Origin: Neisseria dentiae
GTDB lineage: Bacteria; Pseudomonadota; Gammaproteobacteria; Burkholderiales; Neisseriaceae
Direction: 5' to 3'
DNA length: 64,000 nt
Assembly: GCF_024580525.1 (NCBI RefSeq)
Contig: NZ_JANIKQ010000004.1
Coordinates: 62,001-126,000, forward strand
Of the stretch, positions 10,637-20,593 are shown one piece after another. The position numbers and the translations under genes were made by a program. The notes under the pieces were generated by a model that was given only the letters and a program-made list of their open reading frames with translations, made no database searches and was not told the DNA's origin. Position 1 is the first letter of the stretch, and every line of letters starts with the position of its first letter.

Positions 10637-11156
10637 TTTCTCTATAATCCCGTTACTGTTTTAAGACGGTTTAAGAAGAAATAAAGGCCGTCTGAAACAG
10701 ATGCGGCGCCAAGGTTTGCAAACGCCAAACCGAAACCGCCTGTTATTGTGAATCGAACATTTTATCTGAAAAAAGCACGCCACAAAGCATTTCCTTTATC
10801 TGCCTCAAAGCCGGGCGGGTAAAGACGTAATTAAGTTTAACCTTTTCCGGCAAAGCGCCCGCAAGCGTAAGACGCATGACAACAACGCGCCGCCGCAGGA
10901 TTTCCGCCGCGCCGGACAGCAATGAAGAAGACGGCTCGTATTTACCGGTTTGCCGGGCGCCCGAGGGCGCAGCGGCAGGCCAGCAGCACGGAAAGACGCC
11001 CCCGCCGCTTGGCAGGCGCATCCGTGCCGCACGCTCTTTATCTCCCTTCTCGTTCAAGACCAGCCCCACACGCCGTTTCAGACGGCCTGACCATTGGCGG
11101 CTGACAAGCGTTGAATACTGATTACACGCCTCGTGGGTGCATGAAACGAGGTTGTT
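10637..11156. other. Long rluC-rne divergent region, probable rne leader
   Basis: A 520-bp gap with no credible gene. It contains uptake sequences near 10686 and 11080 and ends in a hairpin over the rne ribosome site. E. coli rne has a long 5' leader through which RNase E controls its own mRNA; a similar role here is an inference. Confidence 0.5.
11129..11151 (+). promoter_or_regulatory. Hairpin sequestering the rne ribosome binding site
   Basis: CCTCGT (11129-11134) can pair with ACGAGG (11146-11151) around an 11-base loop. The right arm is the only Shine-Dalgarno-like sequence, five bases before the rne ATG. Folding would block initiation, and cleavage or unfolding would expose it. Confidence 0.5.
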
Positions 11157-14069
11157 ATGAAACGTATGTTGTTTAATGCCACGCAGGCCGAAGAGCTGCG
11201 CGTGGCGATTGTCGACGGGCAGACGCTGCTCGACCTCGACATCGAAACGCTGGGAAAAGAACAGCGCAAAGGCAATATCTATAAGGGTGTGATTACCCGC
11301 ATCGAACCGTCGCTGGAAGCGTGTTTCGTCGATTACGGCACCGACCGCCACGGTTTCCTCCCGTTTAAAGAAGTATCCCGATCCTATTTCCAAGACTACG
11401 AAGGCGGCCGCGCGCGCATTCAAGACGTGCTCAAAGAAGGCATGCAGGTTATCGTGCAGGTGGAAAAAGACGAGCGCGGCAACAAAGGCGCGGCGCTCAC
11501 CACCTTTATCAGCCTGGCCGGCCGCTATCTTGTGCTGATGCCCAACAACCCGCGCGGCGGCGGCGTGTCGCGCCGTATCGAAGGCGAAGAGCGCCAAGAG
11601 CTGAAAGCCGCGATGGCCGAGCTGGAAGTGCCGCGCGGCATGAGCCTGATCGCCCGCACCGCCGGCATCGGCCGCAGCGTTGAAGAGCTGCAATGGGATT
11701 TCAACTACCTGCAACAATTGTGGCAGGCCATCGAAGAAGCCGGCAAAGCCCATAACGAGCCTTACCTGCTGTTTATGGAAAGCTCGCTGCTCATCCGCGC
11801 CATCCGCGACTACTACCGCCCCGACATCGGCGAAATACTCGTCGACAACCAAGAAGTGCACGAGCAAATCAGCGAGTTTATGAGTTATGTGATGCCCAAC
11901 AACGTAGGCCGTCTGAAACTCTATCAAGACCACACGCCGCTGTTTTCCCGCTTCCAAATCGAGCACCAGATTGAAAGCGCGTTCGCCCGCAGCGTGAGCC
12001 TGCCTTCAGGCGGCGCGATTGTGATTGACCACACCGAAGCCCTCGTTTCCATCGACGTCAACTCCGCCCGTGCCACCCGCGGTGCCGACATCGAAGATAC
12101 CGCCTTCAAAACCAATATGGAAGCTGCCGAAGAAGTCGCCCGCCAAATGCGCCTGCGCGACTTGGGCGGTTTGGTGGTAATCGACTTCATCGACATGGAA
12201 AACCCCAAGCACCAGCGCGACGTTGAAAACGTGCTGCGCGACGCGCTGAAAAAAGACCGCGCCCGCGTGCAGATGGGCAAACTTTCCCGCTTCGGCCTGC
12301 TCGAGCTTTCGCGCCAGCGCCTGAAACCGGCTTTGGGCGAAAGCAGCCACATCGCCTGCCCGCGCTGCGCCGGCACCGGCGTGATCCGCAGCATCGAATC
12401 TACCACCCTGCATGTGTTGCGCATCATTCAGGAAGAAGCCATGAAAGACAACACCGGCGAAGTGCACGCGCAAGTGCCGGTGGATGTGGCCACCTTCCTG
12501 CTCAACGAAAAACGCGCCGAGCTGTTCGGTTTGGAAGAGCGTTTGGACGTTTCCGTATTCCTGATTCCCAACACCCATCTTGAAAACCCGCACTACGAAA
12601 TCACCCGCGTGCGCACCGACGATGTGGACGAAAACGCCGAGCCGAGCTACAAGCGCGTGGAAGTGCCCGAAGAAAACGAAAGCGACAAACCCTTCGGTAG
12701 CGAAAGAGCCAAAGCCGCCCGCCCCGAACCCGCCGTTAAAGGCGTGAAACACACCCAACCTGCGCCCATCGCGGCCGAACCCGCCGTAACCTCATCAGGC
12801 TGGTGGGGCGGTTTCAAATCGTGGCTGGGCAAAGTATTCGGCGGTTCGCCGGAACCTGAAAAAGCACCCGAGGCCGAAAAAGCCGCGGAGCGGAGCAACG
12901 GCAACCGCCAAAGCAACCGCCGCCAGGCCGCCGGCAACCGCCGCCAAACCCCGCGCCGCAATCCGAACCAGAAACGGCAGGACGACGAGGTTCAAGAAAC
13001 CAAAGAAACCGCAGCCGCAGGTTTGGCCGAAAGCAGAGAGGGCGACAATGGCAACCGCGCCCCGCGCAACCGCCGCAATCAAGACGATAACGGCCGCAAC
13101 CGCCAAAACCGTAACGATGCCGCCCGCAACACCGCAGAAGAAAGCAAACCGGTAGAGAAAGCGGCGGAAAAAGAAACCCGCAACGAACAGCGCAGCGACA
13201 ACCGCCGCCGCAACCGTAGCGAAAAAGCCGCCGCCCCGGTTGCCGCCGTAGCGGCATTGGAAGCGGAAAACCTGCCCGAAACCGAAGTGGAGGCAACTGC
13301 GGAAGCCGTGCAGGCCGAAGCACGCAGCGATAATCAGGGCAGCCGCCGCGAGCGTGACCGCAACCGCCAGCGCGACCAACGCGACCGCCGCAGCAACAGC
13401 AAAAAACGCAATATCCCTTCCGCCGCCAAAATCGAGCAATATCTGAGCATCGAAGAAGCGGCCAACAAGGTGCGTTTCGCCGTGGCGCATGTGTACGGCG
13501 GAGCGGAAGAAACCCCCGTTGCCATCGCCGTAGCCGCCCCGTTGGCTGCCGATACCGGAGTGGCGGCCGTTGCTGCTGCCGACGAACCTTTGGTTGTGGT
13601 GGTGCCCGTGCAGGAAGCAGAACCTGCCGCCGTTGCGGAGCAGGCCGCAGAAAGCGGCGGGGCCGAAACGGCGTTGTTTGCCATCGAATCCGACGATGCC
13701 GCGGAAGCGGCGAGACCGTCTGAACAGGCGGTAATCGAATCGGCGGTATCGAATGCGGAGCAGGCCGTCAGCAATGTATTGGGCATCGGCCATGCAGATG
13801 AAGACGTTGCGCTGGAAACCCAACCGGCAGGGCAGGCGGAAGAAGTTGCCGTTGCCGCCGTGCAAACCGTAACCGCCGTGCAAACCGTTTCAGACGGCCA
13901 AGACTTGGGCGGTTTGGTGTTGGTGCAAACCCGCGCCGATGCGCTGGCCGCCGCCGCAACCTGGGTGCAGCCCGAAACCCGTGCCCTGCGCCGTGCCGAC
14001 GTGCCGAAAGTTGCGGAGGCCGAAGCTGCCGATGTGCCGCTGGTGCAGGTGGAAACCGGCAAACAGTAA
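11157..14069 (+). CDS. rne: Ribonuclease E
   Basis: Endoribonuclease that initiates mRNA decay and processes rRNA and tRNA, scaffolding the degradosome at the inner membrane. The 970-residue protein begins MKRMLFNAT, has the S1 domain (about 35-125), the DNase I-like catalytic part with VSIDVNSARATRG and VVIDFIDM, and the zinc-link CPRCAGTG that joins protomers. Residues beyond about 520 are low complexity, rich in Arg/Asn/Gln/Glu and later Ala/Val/Glu, as expected for the disordered RNA- and protein-binding tail. An intact ribosome site is folded into a hairpin. A strong terminator follows. Confidence 0.97.
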   Translation: MKRMLFNATQAEELRVAIVDGQTLLDLDIETLGKEQRKGNIYKGVITRIEPSLEACFVDYGTDRHGFLPFKEVSRSYFQDYEGGRARIQDVLKEGMQVIVQVEKDERGNKGAALTTFISLAGRYLVLMPNNPRGGGVSRRIEGEERQELKAAMAELEVPRGMSLIARTAGIGRSVEELQWDFNYLQQLWQAIEEAGKAHNEPYLLFMESSLLIRAIRDYYRPDIGEILVDNQEVHEQISEFMSYVMPNNVGRLKLYQDHTPLFSRFQIEHQIESAFARSVSLPSGGAIVIDHTEALVSIDVNSARATRGADIEDTAFKTNMEAAEEVARQMRLRDLGGLVVIDFIDMENPKHQRDVENVLRDALKKDRARVQMGKLSRFGLLELSRQRLKPALGESSHIACPRCAGTGVIRSIESTTLHVLRIIQEEAMKDNTGEVHAQVPVDVATFLLNEKRAELFGLEERLDVSVFLIPNTHLENPHYEITRVRTDDVDENAEPSYKRVEVPEENESDKPFGSERAKAARPEPAVKGVKHTQPAPIAAEPAVTSSGWWGGFKSWLGKVFGGSPEPEKAPEAEKAAERSNGNRQSNRRQAAGNRRQTPRRNPNQKRQDDEVQETKETAAAGLAESREGDNGNRAPRNRRNQDDNGRNRQNRNDAARNTAEESKPVEKAAEKETRNEQRSDNRRRNRSEKAAAPVAAVAALEAENLPETEVEATAEAVQAEARSDNQGSRRERDRNRQRDQRDRRSNSKKRNIPSAAKIEQYLSIEEAANKVRFAVAHVYGGAEETPVAIAVAAPLAADTGVAAVAAADEPLVVVVPVQEAEPAAVAEQAAESGGAETALFAIESDDAAEAARPSEQAVIESAVSNAEQAVSNVLGIGHADEDVALETQPAGQAEEVAVAAVQTVTAVQTVSDGQDLGGLVLVQTRADALAAAATWVQPETRALRRADVPKVAEAEAADVPLVQVETGKQ

Positions 14070-14086
14070 GCAGGATGCCGATAGAG

Positions 14087-14123
14087 AAAATCCCGGCCGT
14101 TATCGAACGGTCGGGATTTTTTG
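14087..14123 (+). terminator. Rho-independent terminator of rne
   Basis: AAAATCCCGGCCGTT pairs with AACGGTCGGGATTTT, followed by a T run, 18 bp after the rne stop. This is a classical terminator without an uptake sequence. Confidence 0.85.
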
Positions 14124-14441
14124 TCGGCGCAAGTTTTTAAACGGTTCCGTTATGCCCGAATTTAAGTATTTCAGACGGCCTGAAGGTAGTTTTACAAAGA
14201 TTTCAGGCCGTCTGAAAGCTTAATGGGAACAGACGGTTTCGGGTACCTTCCCGTCCGTCATTGCCGGGCTTGACCCGGCAATCCAGCTTCAGATGTTTCT
14301 GTAATAAATATCCGCCTTTCGCCTGAACGACAAATGCCGGATTATCGGGGCAAGCACGATAACAACGGAATCAAACGGTTCAGACGGCCTTAACGAATCT
14401 TACGGAGATTTCAGGCCGTCTGAAAAACATTTGCCGATATA
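14124..14441. other. Repeat-containing convergent gap between rne and speA
   Basis: Holds an inverted uptake-sequence pair (about 14170-14217), a short palindrome ATTGCCGGG/CCCGGCAAT (14260-14282) related to the GTCATACTCGGG repeats, and further uptake sequences at about 14380 and 14412. No gene is seen. Confidence 0.6.
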
Positions 14442-16346
14442 TCAGGCTTCGTCTTCCGTTTCGGTGCTCAGATAGCTGCTTTGTTTGAGCGCGTGCAGAA
14501 ATTCGGCGGTGTAGAGTTTGCGCTCTGCGGCCTTCAATTGCGCCCAACGGGTTTTTTCTTCGAATTTGTTGATCACTTCGTTGGTGGAAAGGTGAACATA
14601 ATGCAGCATATCTTCAATGGTGTCGTGCTCTTCCATGCCGGCGAATTCGATGCTGCCGTCGTTGCGCACATAAACGTTAACCGAATCGGTGTCGCCGAAA
14701 AGGTTGTGCATATCGCCGAGGATTTCCTGATACGCGCCCACCATAAACACGCCCAAAACATACGGTTCGCCGGGGATTAGATCGTGCACGCTCATGCTGG
14801 ATTCTATGCTTTGCTGATCGACATACTGGCTGATTTTGCCGTCTGAATCGCAGGTTAAATCCTGCAACACGGCGCGGCGGGTGGGGCGCTCGTTTAGGCG
14901 GTGCAGCGGCATAACCGGCAGCACCTGGCCGATGGCCCAAGTGTCGGGCAGGCTTTGGAACACGCTGAAGTTGCAGAAATATTTGTCGGCCAGCTTATCG
15001 GTTAAATCGTCGTAAACCTGACGCTGCGAGCGCCGTCCGGCCTGAAGCTGGTTTTTCAGACGGCGGCACAATACGGCGTGGAGCTGTTCGGCCAGCGCTT
15101 TTTCTTTCAGCGGCACTTTGCCTTCGAGATACAGCTCGGTTACTTCGGTGAGATAGTGGCCGATGCGGTAATAGGTTTCGGTAACCATTTCGCTGTCGTT
15201 GATGTCGAGATAGGCAATCAGCTTTTTGGTGGCGAAAGAGAGGTTTTCTTCGTCGGCGATTTCGGGAATCTGCTCGGGCAGGCGTTCGACATCGGTAACG
15301 TTCATCACCAGCACGGCGTGATGCGCGGTCATGGCGCGGCCGGATTCCGAAAAAATATGCGGGTGCGGCACGTTGTGTTCGTTGCAGTATTCGGCCAGCA
15401 TCGAAACGATGGTGTGCGAATATTCGCCCATGTCGTAGTTGATGGAGCTGGCATTGCGCGAGTGCGTGCCGTCGTAGTCCACGCCGAGACCGCCGCCCAC
15501 GTCGACATACTCAATCGGCAGCCCCAGGCCGCGCAGCTCGGCGAAATAGCGCACGGCTTCTTTGAAACCCATGCGGTAGTCGGCGATGTTGGAAATTTGC
15601 GAACCCATGTGAAAGTGCATCAGTTTGACCGTATCGGCCAGATCGGCTGCGGTGAGTTTTTCCACGGCGGAAATCAGCTGCGCGGCGGAAAGGCCGAATT
15701 TGCCTTTTTCGCCGCCGGTGTCGGCCCACTTGCTCGACGAGAGCGAAGAAAGGCGCACGCGCAGGCCGATATTGGCTTTGATGCCGAGGTTTTGCGATTC
15801 TTGAATCACCAAATCCACTTCGGATTCTTTTTCAATCACGATAAACACTTGGTGGCCGAGCCGTTGCCCCATCAGTGCCAGGCGGATGAAGTCGCGGTCT
15901 TTATAGCCGTTGCACACGATGGTGCCGCCTTTGGGCGCGAATGCCAAAACAATCATCAGCTCGGGCTTGGAACCGGCCTCGAGGCCGATGGAAACCTCGC
16001 TGTTTTTCGGCACGATGATGTTTTTCACCACGCTTTCCTGCTGGTTGACCTTAATCGGATAAATCGCCGTGTATTTGCCCTGATAGCTGTTTTTGCGGAT
16101 GGAACGGTTAAACGCCGCACACAGCCGCGCCACGCGGTCTTGCAGAATATCGGGAAAGCGGAACAGCATGGGCAAATCCTGCCCGCGTCCGTTGAGTTGC
16201 GCCACCAGGCCGTATAAATCGACTTCTACGCTGCTTTGGTCGTTCGGCCGCACCATCACGTGGCCGTTTTCACCCACCGAAAAATAGCGGTCGCCCCAAT
16301 GGCGGATACCGTAAAGCGAAGCGCTGTCTGCTGCCGACCAAGACAT
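14442..16346 (-). CDS. speA: Biosynthetic arginine decarboxylase SpeA
   Basis: PLP enzyme converting arginine to agmatine for polyamine synthesis. I choose ATG 16346 ([10 protein letters not shown]) over the longer open frame to 16397 because AAGGA lies seven bases before it and the family starts here; this gives 634 residues. The PLP lysine is K99 in [17 protein letters not shown] and the [10 protein letters not shown] phosphate-binding loop follow. The C-terminal part includes the typical HDTIEDML segment. A probable small-RNA gene lies upstream on the same strand. Confidence 0.95.
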   Translation of the reverse strand: MSWSAADSASLYGIRHWGDRYFSVGENGHVMVRPNDQSSVEVDLYGLVAQLNGRGQDLPMLFRFPDILQDRVARLCAAFNRSIRKNSYQGKYTAIYPIKVNQQESVVKNIIVPKNSEVSIGLEAGSKPELMIVLAFAPKGGTIVCNGYKDRDFIRLALMGQRLGHQVFIVIEKESEVDLVIQESQNLGIKANIGLRVRLSSLSSSKWADTGGEKGKFGLSAAQLISAVEKLTAADLADTVKLMHFHMGSQISNIADYRMGFKEAVRYFAELRGLGLPIEYVDVGGGLGVDYDGTHSRNASSINYDMGEYSHTIVSMLAEYCNEHNVPHPHIFSESGRAMTAHHAVLVMNVTDVERLPEQIPEIADEENLSFATKKLIAYLDINDSEMVTETYYRIGHYLTEVTELYLEGKVPLKEKALAEQLHAVLCRRLKNQLQAGRRSQRQVYDDLTDKLADKYFCNFSVFQSLPDTWAIGQVLPVMPLHRLNERPTRRAVLQDLTCDSDGKISQYVDQQSIESSMSVHDLIPGEPYVLGVFMVGAYQEILGDMHNLFGDTDSVNVYVRNDGSIEFAGMEEHDTIEDMLHYVHLSTNEVINKFEEKTRWAQLKAAERKLYTAEFLHALKQSSYLSTETEDEA

Positions 16347-16538
16347 AGTTTTGTCCTTCAAAAACAGGGTTGATAAACGGCGTGAATCATAGCACAAGCG
16401 GTTGCGGCGGCGGGGGAAAATTCGGGCGGTTTTTAAGGTTGGGGTTTCGGGGAAGGGGATTTAGCGTCAATCAAGTTTTCCGGCGCCGCTTTCAGACGGC
16501 CTGATTGCGAAAAAACGGCAATGCCGCGTTTTGCAGAT

Positions 16539-16648
16539 AAAAAAAACCATTCATACCAAGGGAGAAGTATGAATGGCCAATACATTGCGGGAAAACGTCT
16601 TACCGGCACCCGCCTCAAGGGAGAGAAAAGGCGTTAGCGGTGCCAGCG
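16539..16648 (-). ncRNA. Probable small regulatory RNA with two CU-rich loops
   Basis: Read on the minus strand there is a -10-like TAGAAT (16655-16660). A hairpin follows with GGCACC/GGTGCC outer and CGCCT/AGGCG inner stems (16605-16644) and a loop containing CTCTCCCTTG. Then comes a linker and a perfect 10-bp hairpin (16547-16576) with loop TTCTCCCTTG ending in eight Ts (terminator). The shared CTCCCTTG loops are complementary to Shine-Dalgarno sequences. This resembles the Hfq-dependent sibling sRNAs known in pathogenic Neisseria, which also map near lrp; homology is inferred, and the 5' end is a prediction. Confidence 0.6.
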
Positions 16649-16845
16649 GTTTGCATTCTAAACCAGTTAGCTTTAAATGGCGTTAATCTGTGCAATTATT
16701 TTCATAATTTACGTTCATTGTTGTTTGTTTGCAAATAGCATAACCGTTTTGGATATAATTTTCAGGAAGTTTTTGTGTTGTATGCGGTTTATTTGGTCGG
16801 CTTGTTAAGAGACTGTTTGCAAGCCGTGCGCGGGGCAGGGCGGCG

Positions 16846-17634
16846 TTATTGGTTTTCGCGTATCCATTTCAGCCATTTTGTAAACAATTCATCTTGCAAA
16901 CCCGCAATCACCGAACGCTTGAACACATGCTCGCCGCTCCAAAAATCGTCGCCTTCCAAAGTGGCCAATTTGCCGCCGGCCTCTTCGAAAATCAGCGCGC
17001 CGGCGGCGTAGTCCCATAGTTTTTGGCCGCCGTGCACATAAATATCGTAGCGGCCCGAAGCCAGATAGCACCAGTCCAGCGTGCTGCTGCCCATGCTGCG
17101 TATGCTGCCGAACGGCGCCAAGGTGTTCATGCGGCTGGAAAGTTTGCCCGAGCGCAGGTATTTGATTTCCACGCCGGCGATGGCTTCGTGAAGCTGCTTC
17201 TGCACGTTGCGCAGCGGCAGCGGGCGGCCGTTGAGGAAAGCGCCGCCTCCGCGTTCGGCGTAAAAGCATTCGTCGCTTACGGGGTTGTAAATCACGCCCA
17301 TTTGCGGGCGGCCGTTGCGGATAAAGGCGCACGATAGGGCGAAATGCGGCAGGCCGTTGATGAAATTGTTGGTGCCGTCGATGGGGTCGACCACCCATAA
17401 CCCTTGCCCGTTATGCCGCCACAGTTCGGTTTGGCGTTGTGCGGTCATTTCTTCGCCCAGCATGGGGCGGTCGATGATGTCGGGCAGTTTGGCTGCAAAT
17501 GCCGCCTGTGCGGCCAAATCGGCTTCGGTCAGCAGCGAACCGTCGGCTTTGCGGCTGATGCCCACGTCGAGAAAACGGGGCATCACTTCGGTTTGCGCCA
17601 CTTCACGCACCAGCATATGCAGTCTGTTTAACAC
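16846..17634 (-). CDS. Inositol monophosphatase family protein
   Basis: Mg-dependent, lithium-sensitive-type phosphatase fold, 262 residues. Metal-binding motifs are LGEE (E61, E62), WVVDPIDGTNNF (D83, D86) and LWDYAAG (D208). Substrate cannot be set from sequence: inositol-1-phosphate, fructose bisphosphate and 3'-phosphoadenosine phosphate (CysQ) are all handled in this family. A second, SuhB-like paralogue lies at 29.2 kb, so this copy may be CysQ-like or simply redundant. It stands divergent from rsmE. Confidence 0.88.
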   Translation of the reverse strand: MLNRLHMLVREVAQTEVMPRFLDVGISRKADGSLLTEADLAAQAAFAAKLPDIIDRPMLGEEMTAQRQTELWRHNGQGLWVVDPIDGTNNFINGLPHFALSCAFIRNGRPQMGVIYNPVSDECFYAERGGGAFLNGRPLPLRNVQKQLHEAIAGVEIKYLRSGKLSSRMNTLAPFGSIRSMGSSTLDWCYLASGRYDIYVHGGQKLWDYAAGALIFEEAGGKLATLEGDDFWSGEHVFKRSVIAGLQDELFTKWLKWIRENQ

Positions 17635-17717
17635 GATGTATCCTTAAATATTAAATGCTTGCTATTTCGGCCTGAAAACGACAATATTAACTTTTTTCAG
17701 CCGATGATACCAACAGA

Positions 17718-18440
17718 ATGCCACGCTTTTACGTCTCCGATGCCTTGTCTTCCGGCCAACTGCTTGATTTGCCCGATAATGTGGTGCGCCACCTGAATGT
17801 GCTGCGCACGCGCGCGCATGAAGAAATCGTGCTGTTTAACGGCAACGGCAAGGCTTATCCCGCCCGTTTGGCGCTTTTGGAAAAGCGCCGCGCGCAGGCC
17901 GAGATTTTGCGGGAAGAAGGGGCGGACAACGAATCGCCGCTGCGCATTACGCTGGTGCAGGCGGTTTCCAGCGGCGAGCGTATGGATTTCACCCTGCAAA
18001 AAAGCGTGGAATTGGGCGTTACCGAGATACGGCCGGTGTTGAGCGAGCGTTGCGTGGTGCGTTTGAGCGGGGAGCGTGCCGACAAACGCTCTGCGCGCTG
18101 GCAGGATATTGTGGTTTCGGCCTGTGAGCAGAGCGGGCGCAATGTGGTGCCGAAAGTGCTGCCGCTCTTGCCTTACCGCGAAGCTTTGGCAGGTTTGCCC
18201 GAAGGTTCGCGCCTGCTGATGAGCCTTAACCAAGCGCGCAGTTTGAACAGTATCAAACCTGATCCGCAGGGTATTGTTTTGATGGCCGGCCCCGAAGGCG
18301 GTTGGACGGAGGCGGAAGAGCGGTTGGCGTTTGATGCCGGTTTCGAATCGGTCAAGCTCGGGCCGCGCGTTTTGCGCACCGAAACCGCCGCGCTGGCCGC
18401 CATCGCCGCAGCGCAGGCATTATGGGGCGATTTCGCCTGA
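17718..18440 (+). CDS. rsmE: 16S rRNA (uracil-1498-N3)-methyltransferase RsmE
   Basis: SAM-dependent SPOUT methyltransferase acting on U1498 in the 30S decoding region. The 240 residues start MPRFYVSD. An N-terminal PUA-like domain is followed by the knotted catalytic domain with LVQAVSSGERMDF, LMAGPEGGWTEAEE and LGPRVLRTETA, the SAM-binding trefoil-knot signature. An extended inverted uptake-sequence hairpin follows and is shared with the convergent lrp gene. Confidence 0.95.
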   Translation: MPRFYVSDALSSGQLLDLPDNVVRHLNVLRTRAHEEIVLFNGNGKAYPARLALLEKRRAQAEILREEGADNESPLRITLVQAVSSGERMDFTLQKSVELGVTEIRPVLSERCVVRLSGERADKRSARWQDIVVSACEQSGRNVVPKVLPLLPYREALAGLPEGSRLLMSLNQARSLNSIKPDPQGIVLMAGPEGGWTEAEERLAFDAGFESVKLGPRVLRTETAALAAIAAAQALWGDFA

Positions 18441-18460
18441 ATTTTGTTGGATGTTGCCGT

Positions 18461-18508
18461 TAGGCTTGCAGGCCGTCTGAAAAACTTTTCAGACGGCCTG
18501 CAAGCCTA
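18461..18508. terminator. Bidirectional DUS-hairpin terminator between rsmE and lrp
   Basis: A perfect stem in which TAGGCTTGCA plus an uptake sequence pairs with its complement ending TGCAAGCCTA, around a short A/T-rich loop. It serves convergent rsmE and lrp. Confidence 0.85.
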
Positions 18509-18527
18509 ACGGGCAAACGGTTTGCGT

Positions 18528-18992
18528 TTAACCCAAATCCAGCAGCATTTCTTCTTTCACTTCTTCCATCACCACATAACTGCGGCTTTCTGCCGCTGCG
18601 GGCAGTTGCAGCAGGATATTGCCGAGCATATCGCGGTAGGCCGACATATCGGGCAGGCGCAGTTTGATTAAATAGTCGTATTCGCCCGAAACCAAATGGC
18701 ATTCGAGAATCTGCGGGATTTTCGACACTTCGCGGCGGAAGTCTTCAAAAATATTGCCCGATTTGGAGCGCAGTTTGATTTCCACGAATACCAGCAGGCT
18801 TTGCCCCAGCGCGTGCGGGTTGAGGCGTGCGTGGTAGCCGCTGATGATGTTTTCGCGTTCGAGGCGGCGCACGCGCTCGGTTACGGGTGTGGTGGACAAG
18901 CCCACTTTTTCGGCCAGCTCGGTCATCGGAATGCGGGCGTTTTGCTGCAACAGCCTCAAAATTTTTAAATCGGTTTTATCCAAATCTTTCAT
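18528..18992 (-). CDS. lrp: Lrp/AsnC-family transcriptional regulator
   Basis: A 154-residue feast/famine regulator. The N-terminal helix-turn-helix covers about 5-50 (LDKTDLKILRLLQQNARIPM with LSTTPVTERVRRLE), and an RAM ligand-binding domain follows (VFVEIKL, CHLVSGEYDYLIKLR). It is divergent from dadA with an AT-rich 132-bp gap, so it probably controls dadA in response to amino acids, as Lrp does in enteric bacteria. In meningococcus an Lrp gene also neighbours sibling sRNA genes, recalled from the literature. Confidence 0.9.
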   Translation of the reverse strand: MKDLDKTDLKILRLLQQNARIPMTELAEKVGLSTTPVTERVRRLERENIISGYHARLNPHALGQSLLVFVEIKLRSKSGNIFEDFRREVSKIPQILECHLVSGEYDYLIKLRLPDMSAYRDMLGNILLQLPAAAESRSYVVMEEVKEEMLLDLG

Positions 18993-19124
18993 GTTTGATT
19001 TTTCACTTTTATATTGATTATTTTAAGGATATTAATCTTTTTAAATATAGAAATAAAGTGAAAAACGCTATTTTAAATGGGTTAGACTTTAAGATCTCAC
19101 TACACATATAAAAAGAGGGCGGAA
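18993..19124. promoter_or_regulatory. AT-rich lrp-dadA divergent control region
   Basis: This 132-bp gap is strikingly AT-rich against GC-rich flanks, as expected for an Lrp-bound, bendable promoter region. I did not pick out individual Lrp sites. GAGGGCGG precedes the dadA ATG as a ribosome site. Confidence 0.45.
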
Positions 19125-20381
19125 ATGAAAGTGATCGTGTTGGGCGCAGGCATCGCGGGCGTATGCACGGCCTGGTATCTTTTGGAAGCAGGGCACGATG
19201 TTACCGTTATCGACCGCGCCGATGCGGCGGCGATGGAAACCAGTTTTGCCAACGCCGGCCAGCTTTCCTACGGCTACACCACGCCGTGGGCCGCGCCGGG
19301 CATTCCGAAAAAAGCCGCAAAATGGCTGCTTCGGCAGCATTCGCCGCTGATTTTCAAGCCCGACGGCAGCCTGTTCCAACTGCAATGGCTGTGGCAGATG
19401 CTGGGCAACTGCAATAGCGGGCGCTACCACCAAAATAAAGAGCGCATGGTGCGGGTGTCGGAATACAGCCGCGAAATGTTCCGCCGCTTTCAGGCGGAGC
19501 ACGCTTTGGATTTTGAAGGGCGGAACAAAGGCACGTTGCAGATTTTTCGCACCGAAAAAGAAGTGCGTGCGGCAGAGGGCGATATCGAAGTGCTGCAAGC
19601 CTACGGCGTGCCGTACCAAAGATTGCAGCCCGAAGCGTGCTTACAATACGAACCCGCGCTGAAAAAAGCGCTGCACAAAATTGCCGGCGCGCTCTACCTG
19701 CCCAACGATGCCACCGGCGACTGCCACCTGTTTGCCCGCAAACTCGCGCAAATGTGTATGGAAAAAGGCGCAGAGTTCAAATTCAACTGCGAAATCAGCC
19801 GTATCGAGCATTCAGACGGCCTGATTAAAGCCGTTCACGCAGGCGGAGGGCGTTTCGAGGCCGACCGCTTCGTGTGCGCGCTCGGCAGCTTCAGCCGCCC
19901 GATGCTGGCCGCATTGGGCTTGGATTTGCCCGTTTACCCCGTTAAAGGCTACTCGCTCACCGTGCCGGTTACCGACGGTAGCGCCGCGCCCGTTTCCACG
20001 ATTATCGACGAAACCTATAAAGTGGCCATTACCCGTTTTAACGAACGCATCCGCATCGGCGGTATGGCCGAGCTTTCCGGCTACAAGCTGCAACTTGCCC
20101 CCGAGCGCCGCGAAACGTTGGAGCTGGTGGTGAACGACCTCTTCCCCGGCAGCGGCGATTTACCGCGCGCCACCTTCTGGAGCGGCCTGCGCCCGATGAC
20201 GCCGGACAGCACGCCCATCATCGGCGCTACTCGTTTTGACAACCTGTTTATCAACACCGGCCACGGCACATTGGGTTGGACGATGTCGCTGGGTTCGGCC
20301 AAACTTACCGCCGATTTGGTGTGCGGCAGGGAAACGGAAATCCGCAGCAACGATTTGGGGCTGAGTCGGTATAACAAATAG
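19125..20381 (+). CDS. dadA: D-amino acid dehydrogenase small subunit DadA
   Basis: FAD enzyme at the inner membrane that oxidises D-alanine and other D-amino acids to keto acids, feeding electrons to quinone. The 418 residues start with the dinucleotide-binding GAGIAGV (8-14), then [15 protein letters not shown] near 43-58, KGYSLTVP and the C-terminal [14 protein letters not shown]. Placement beside lrp suggests induction by amino acids. No alr/dadX racemase is adjacent, unlike in enterics. Confidence 0.95.
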   Translation: MKVIVLGAGIAGVCTAWYLLEAGHDVTVIDRADAAAMETSFANAGQLSYGYTTPWAAPGIPKKAAKWLLRQHSPLIFKPDGSLFQLQWLWQMLGNCNSGRYHQNKERMVRVSEYSREMFRRFQAEHALDFEGRNKGTLQIFRTEKEVRAAEGDIEVLQAYGVPYQRLQPEACLQYEPALKKALHKIAGALYLPNDATGDCHLFARKLAQMCMEKGAEFKFNCEISRIEHSDGLIKAVHAGGGRFEADRFVCALGSFSRPMLAALGLDLPVYPVKGYSLTVPVTDGSAAPVSTIIDETYKVAITRFNERIRIGGMAELSGYKLQLAPERRETLELVVNDLFPGSGDLPRATFWSGLRPMTPDSTPIIGATRFDNLFINTGHGTLGWTMSLGSAKLTADLVCGRETEIRSNDLGLSRYNK

Positions 20382-20435
20382 AATCGGGCGGCGGGAGCGC
20401 AGGCTGCCGTTGCTGAAAAACAATTTGCTTCAGTT

Positions 20436-20464
20436 ATGCCCGAGTTTTATCCGGGCATTTTTTG
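20436..20464 (+). terminator. Rho-independent terminator of dadA
   Basis: ATGCCCG pairs with CGGGCAT around AGTTTTATC and is followed by a T run, 54 bp after the dadA stop. Confidence 0.8.
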
Positions 20465-20565
20465 TTTGAAAAGCAATATTTGAGAAGATATAACCGATAC
20501 GCGCCAAACCTGGGAACGGCGGCGGTTGGTTTTTTCAGACGGCTCGGCGAATATTGCAAAATTTG

Positions 20566-20593
20566 AGGCCGTCTGAAACGTTTCAGACGGCCT
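20566..20593. terminator. DUS-hairpin, probable terminator for ribE
   Basis: Inverted pair of AG uptake sequences, AGGCCGTCTGAAA/TTTCAGACGGCCT. It lies about 115 bp downstream of the ribE stop on the minus strand. Confidence 0.55.

Noticed and set aside
10743-11966. 407-codon minus-strand frame across the rluC-rne gap and the start of rne
   Set aside because: It overlaps the well-supported rne N-terminus, has no family features and shows low-complexity residues; the gap is better read as an rne leader.
12795-13883. Open frame antisense to the disordered RNase E tail
   Set aside because: Its Arg/Gly/Phe-rich translation is a shadow of the repetitive tail codons; no ribosome site or homology.
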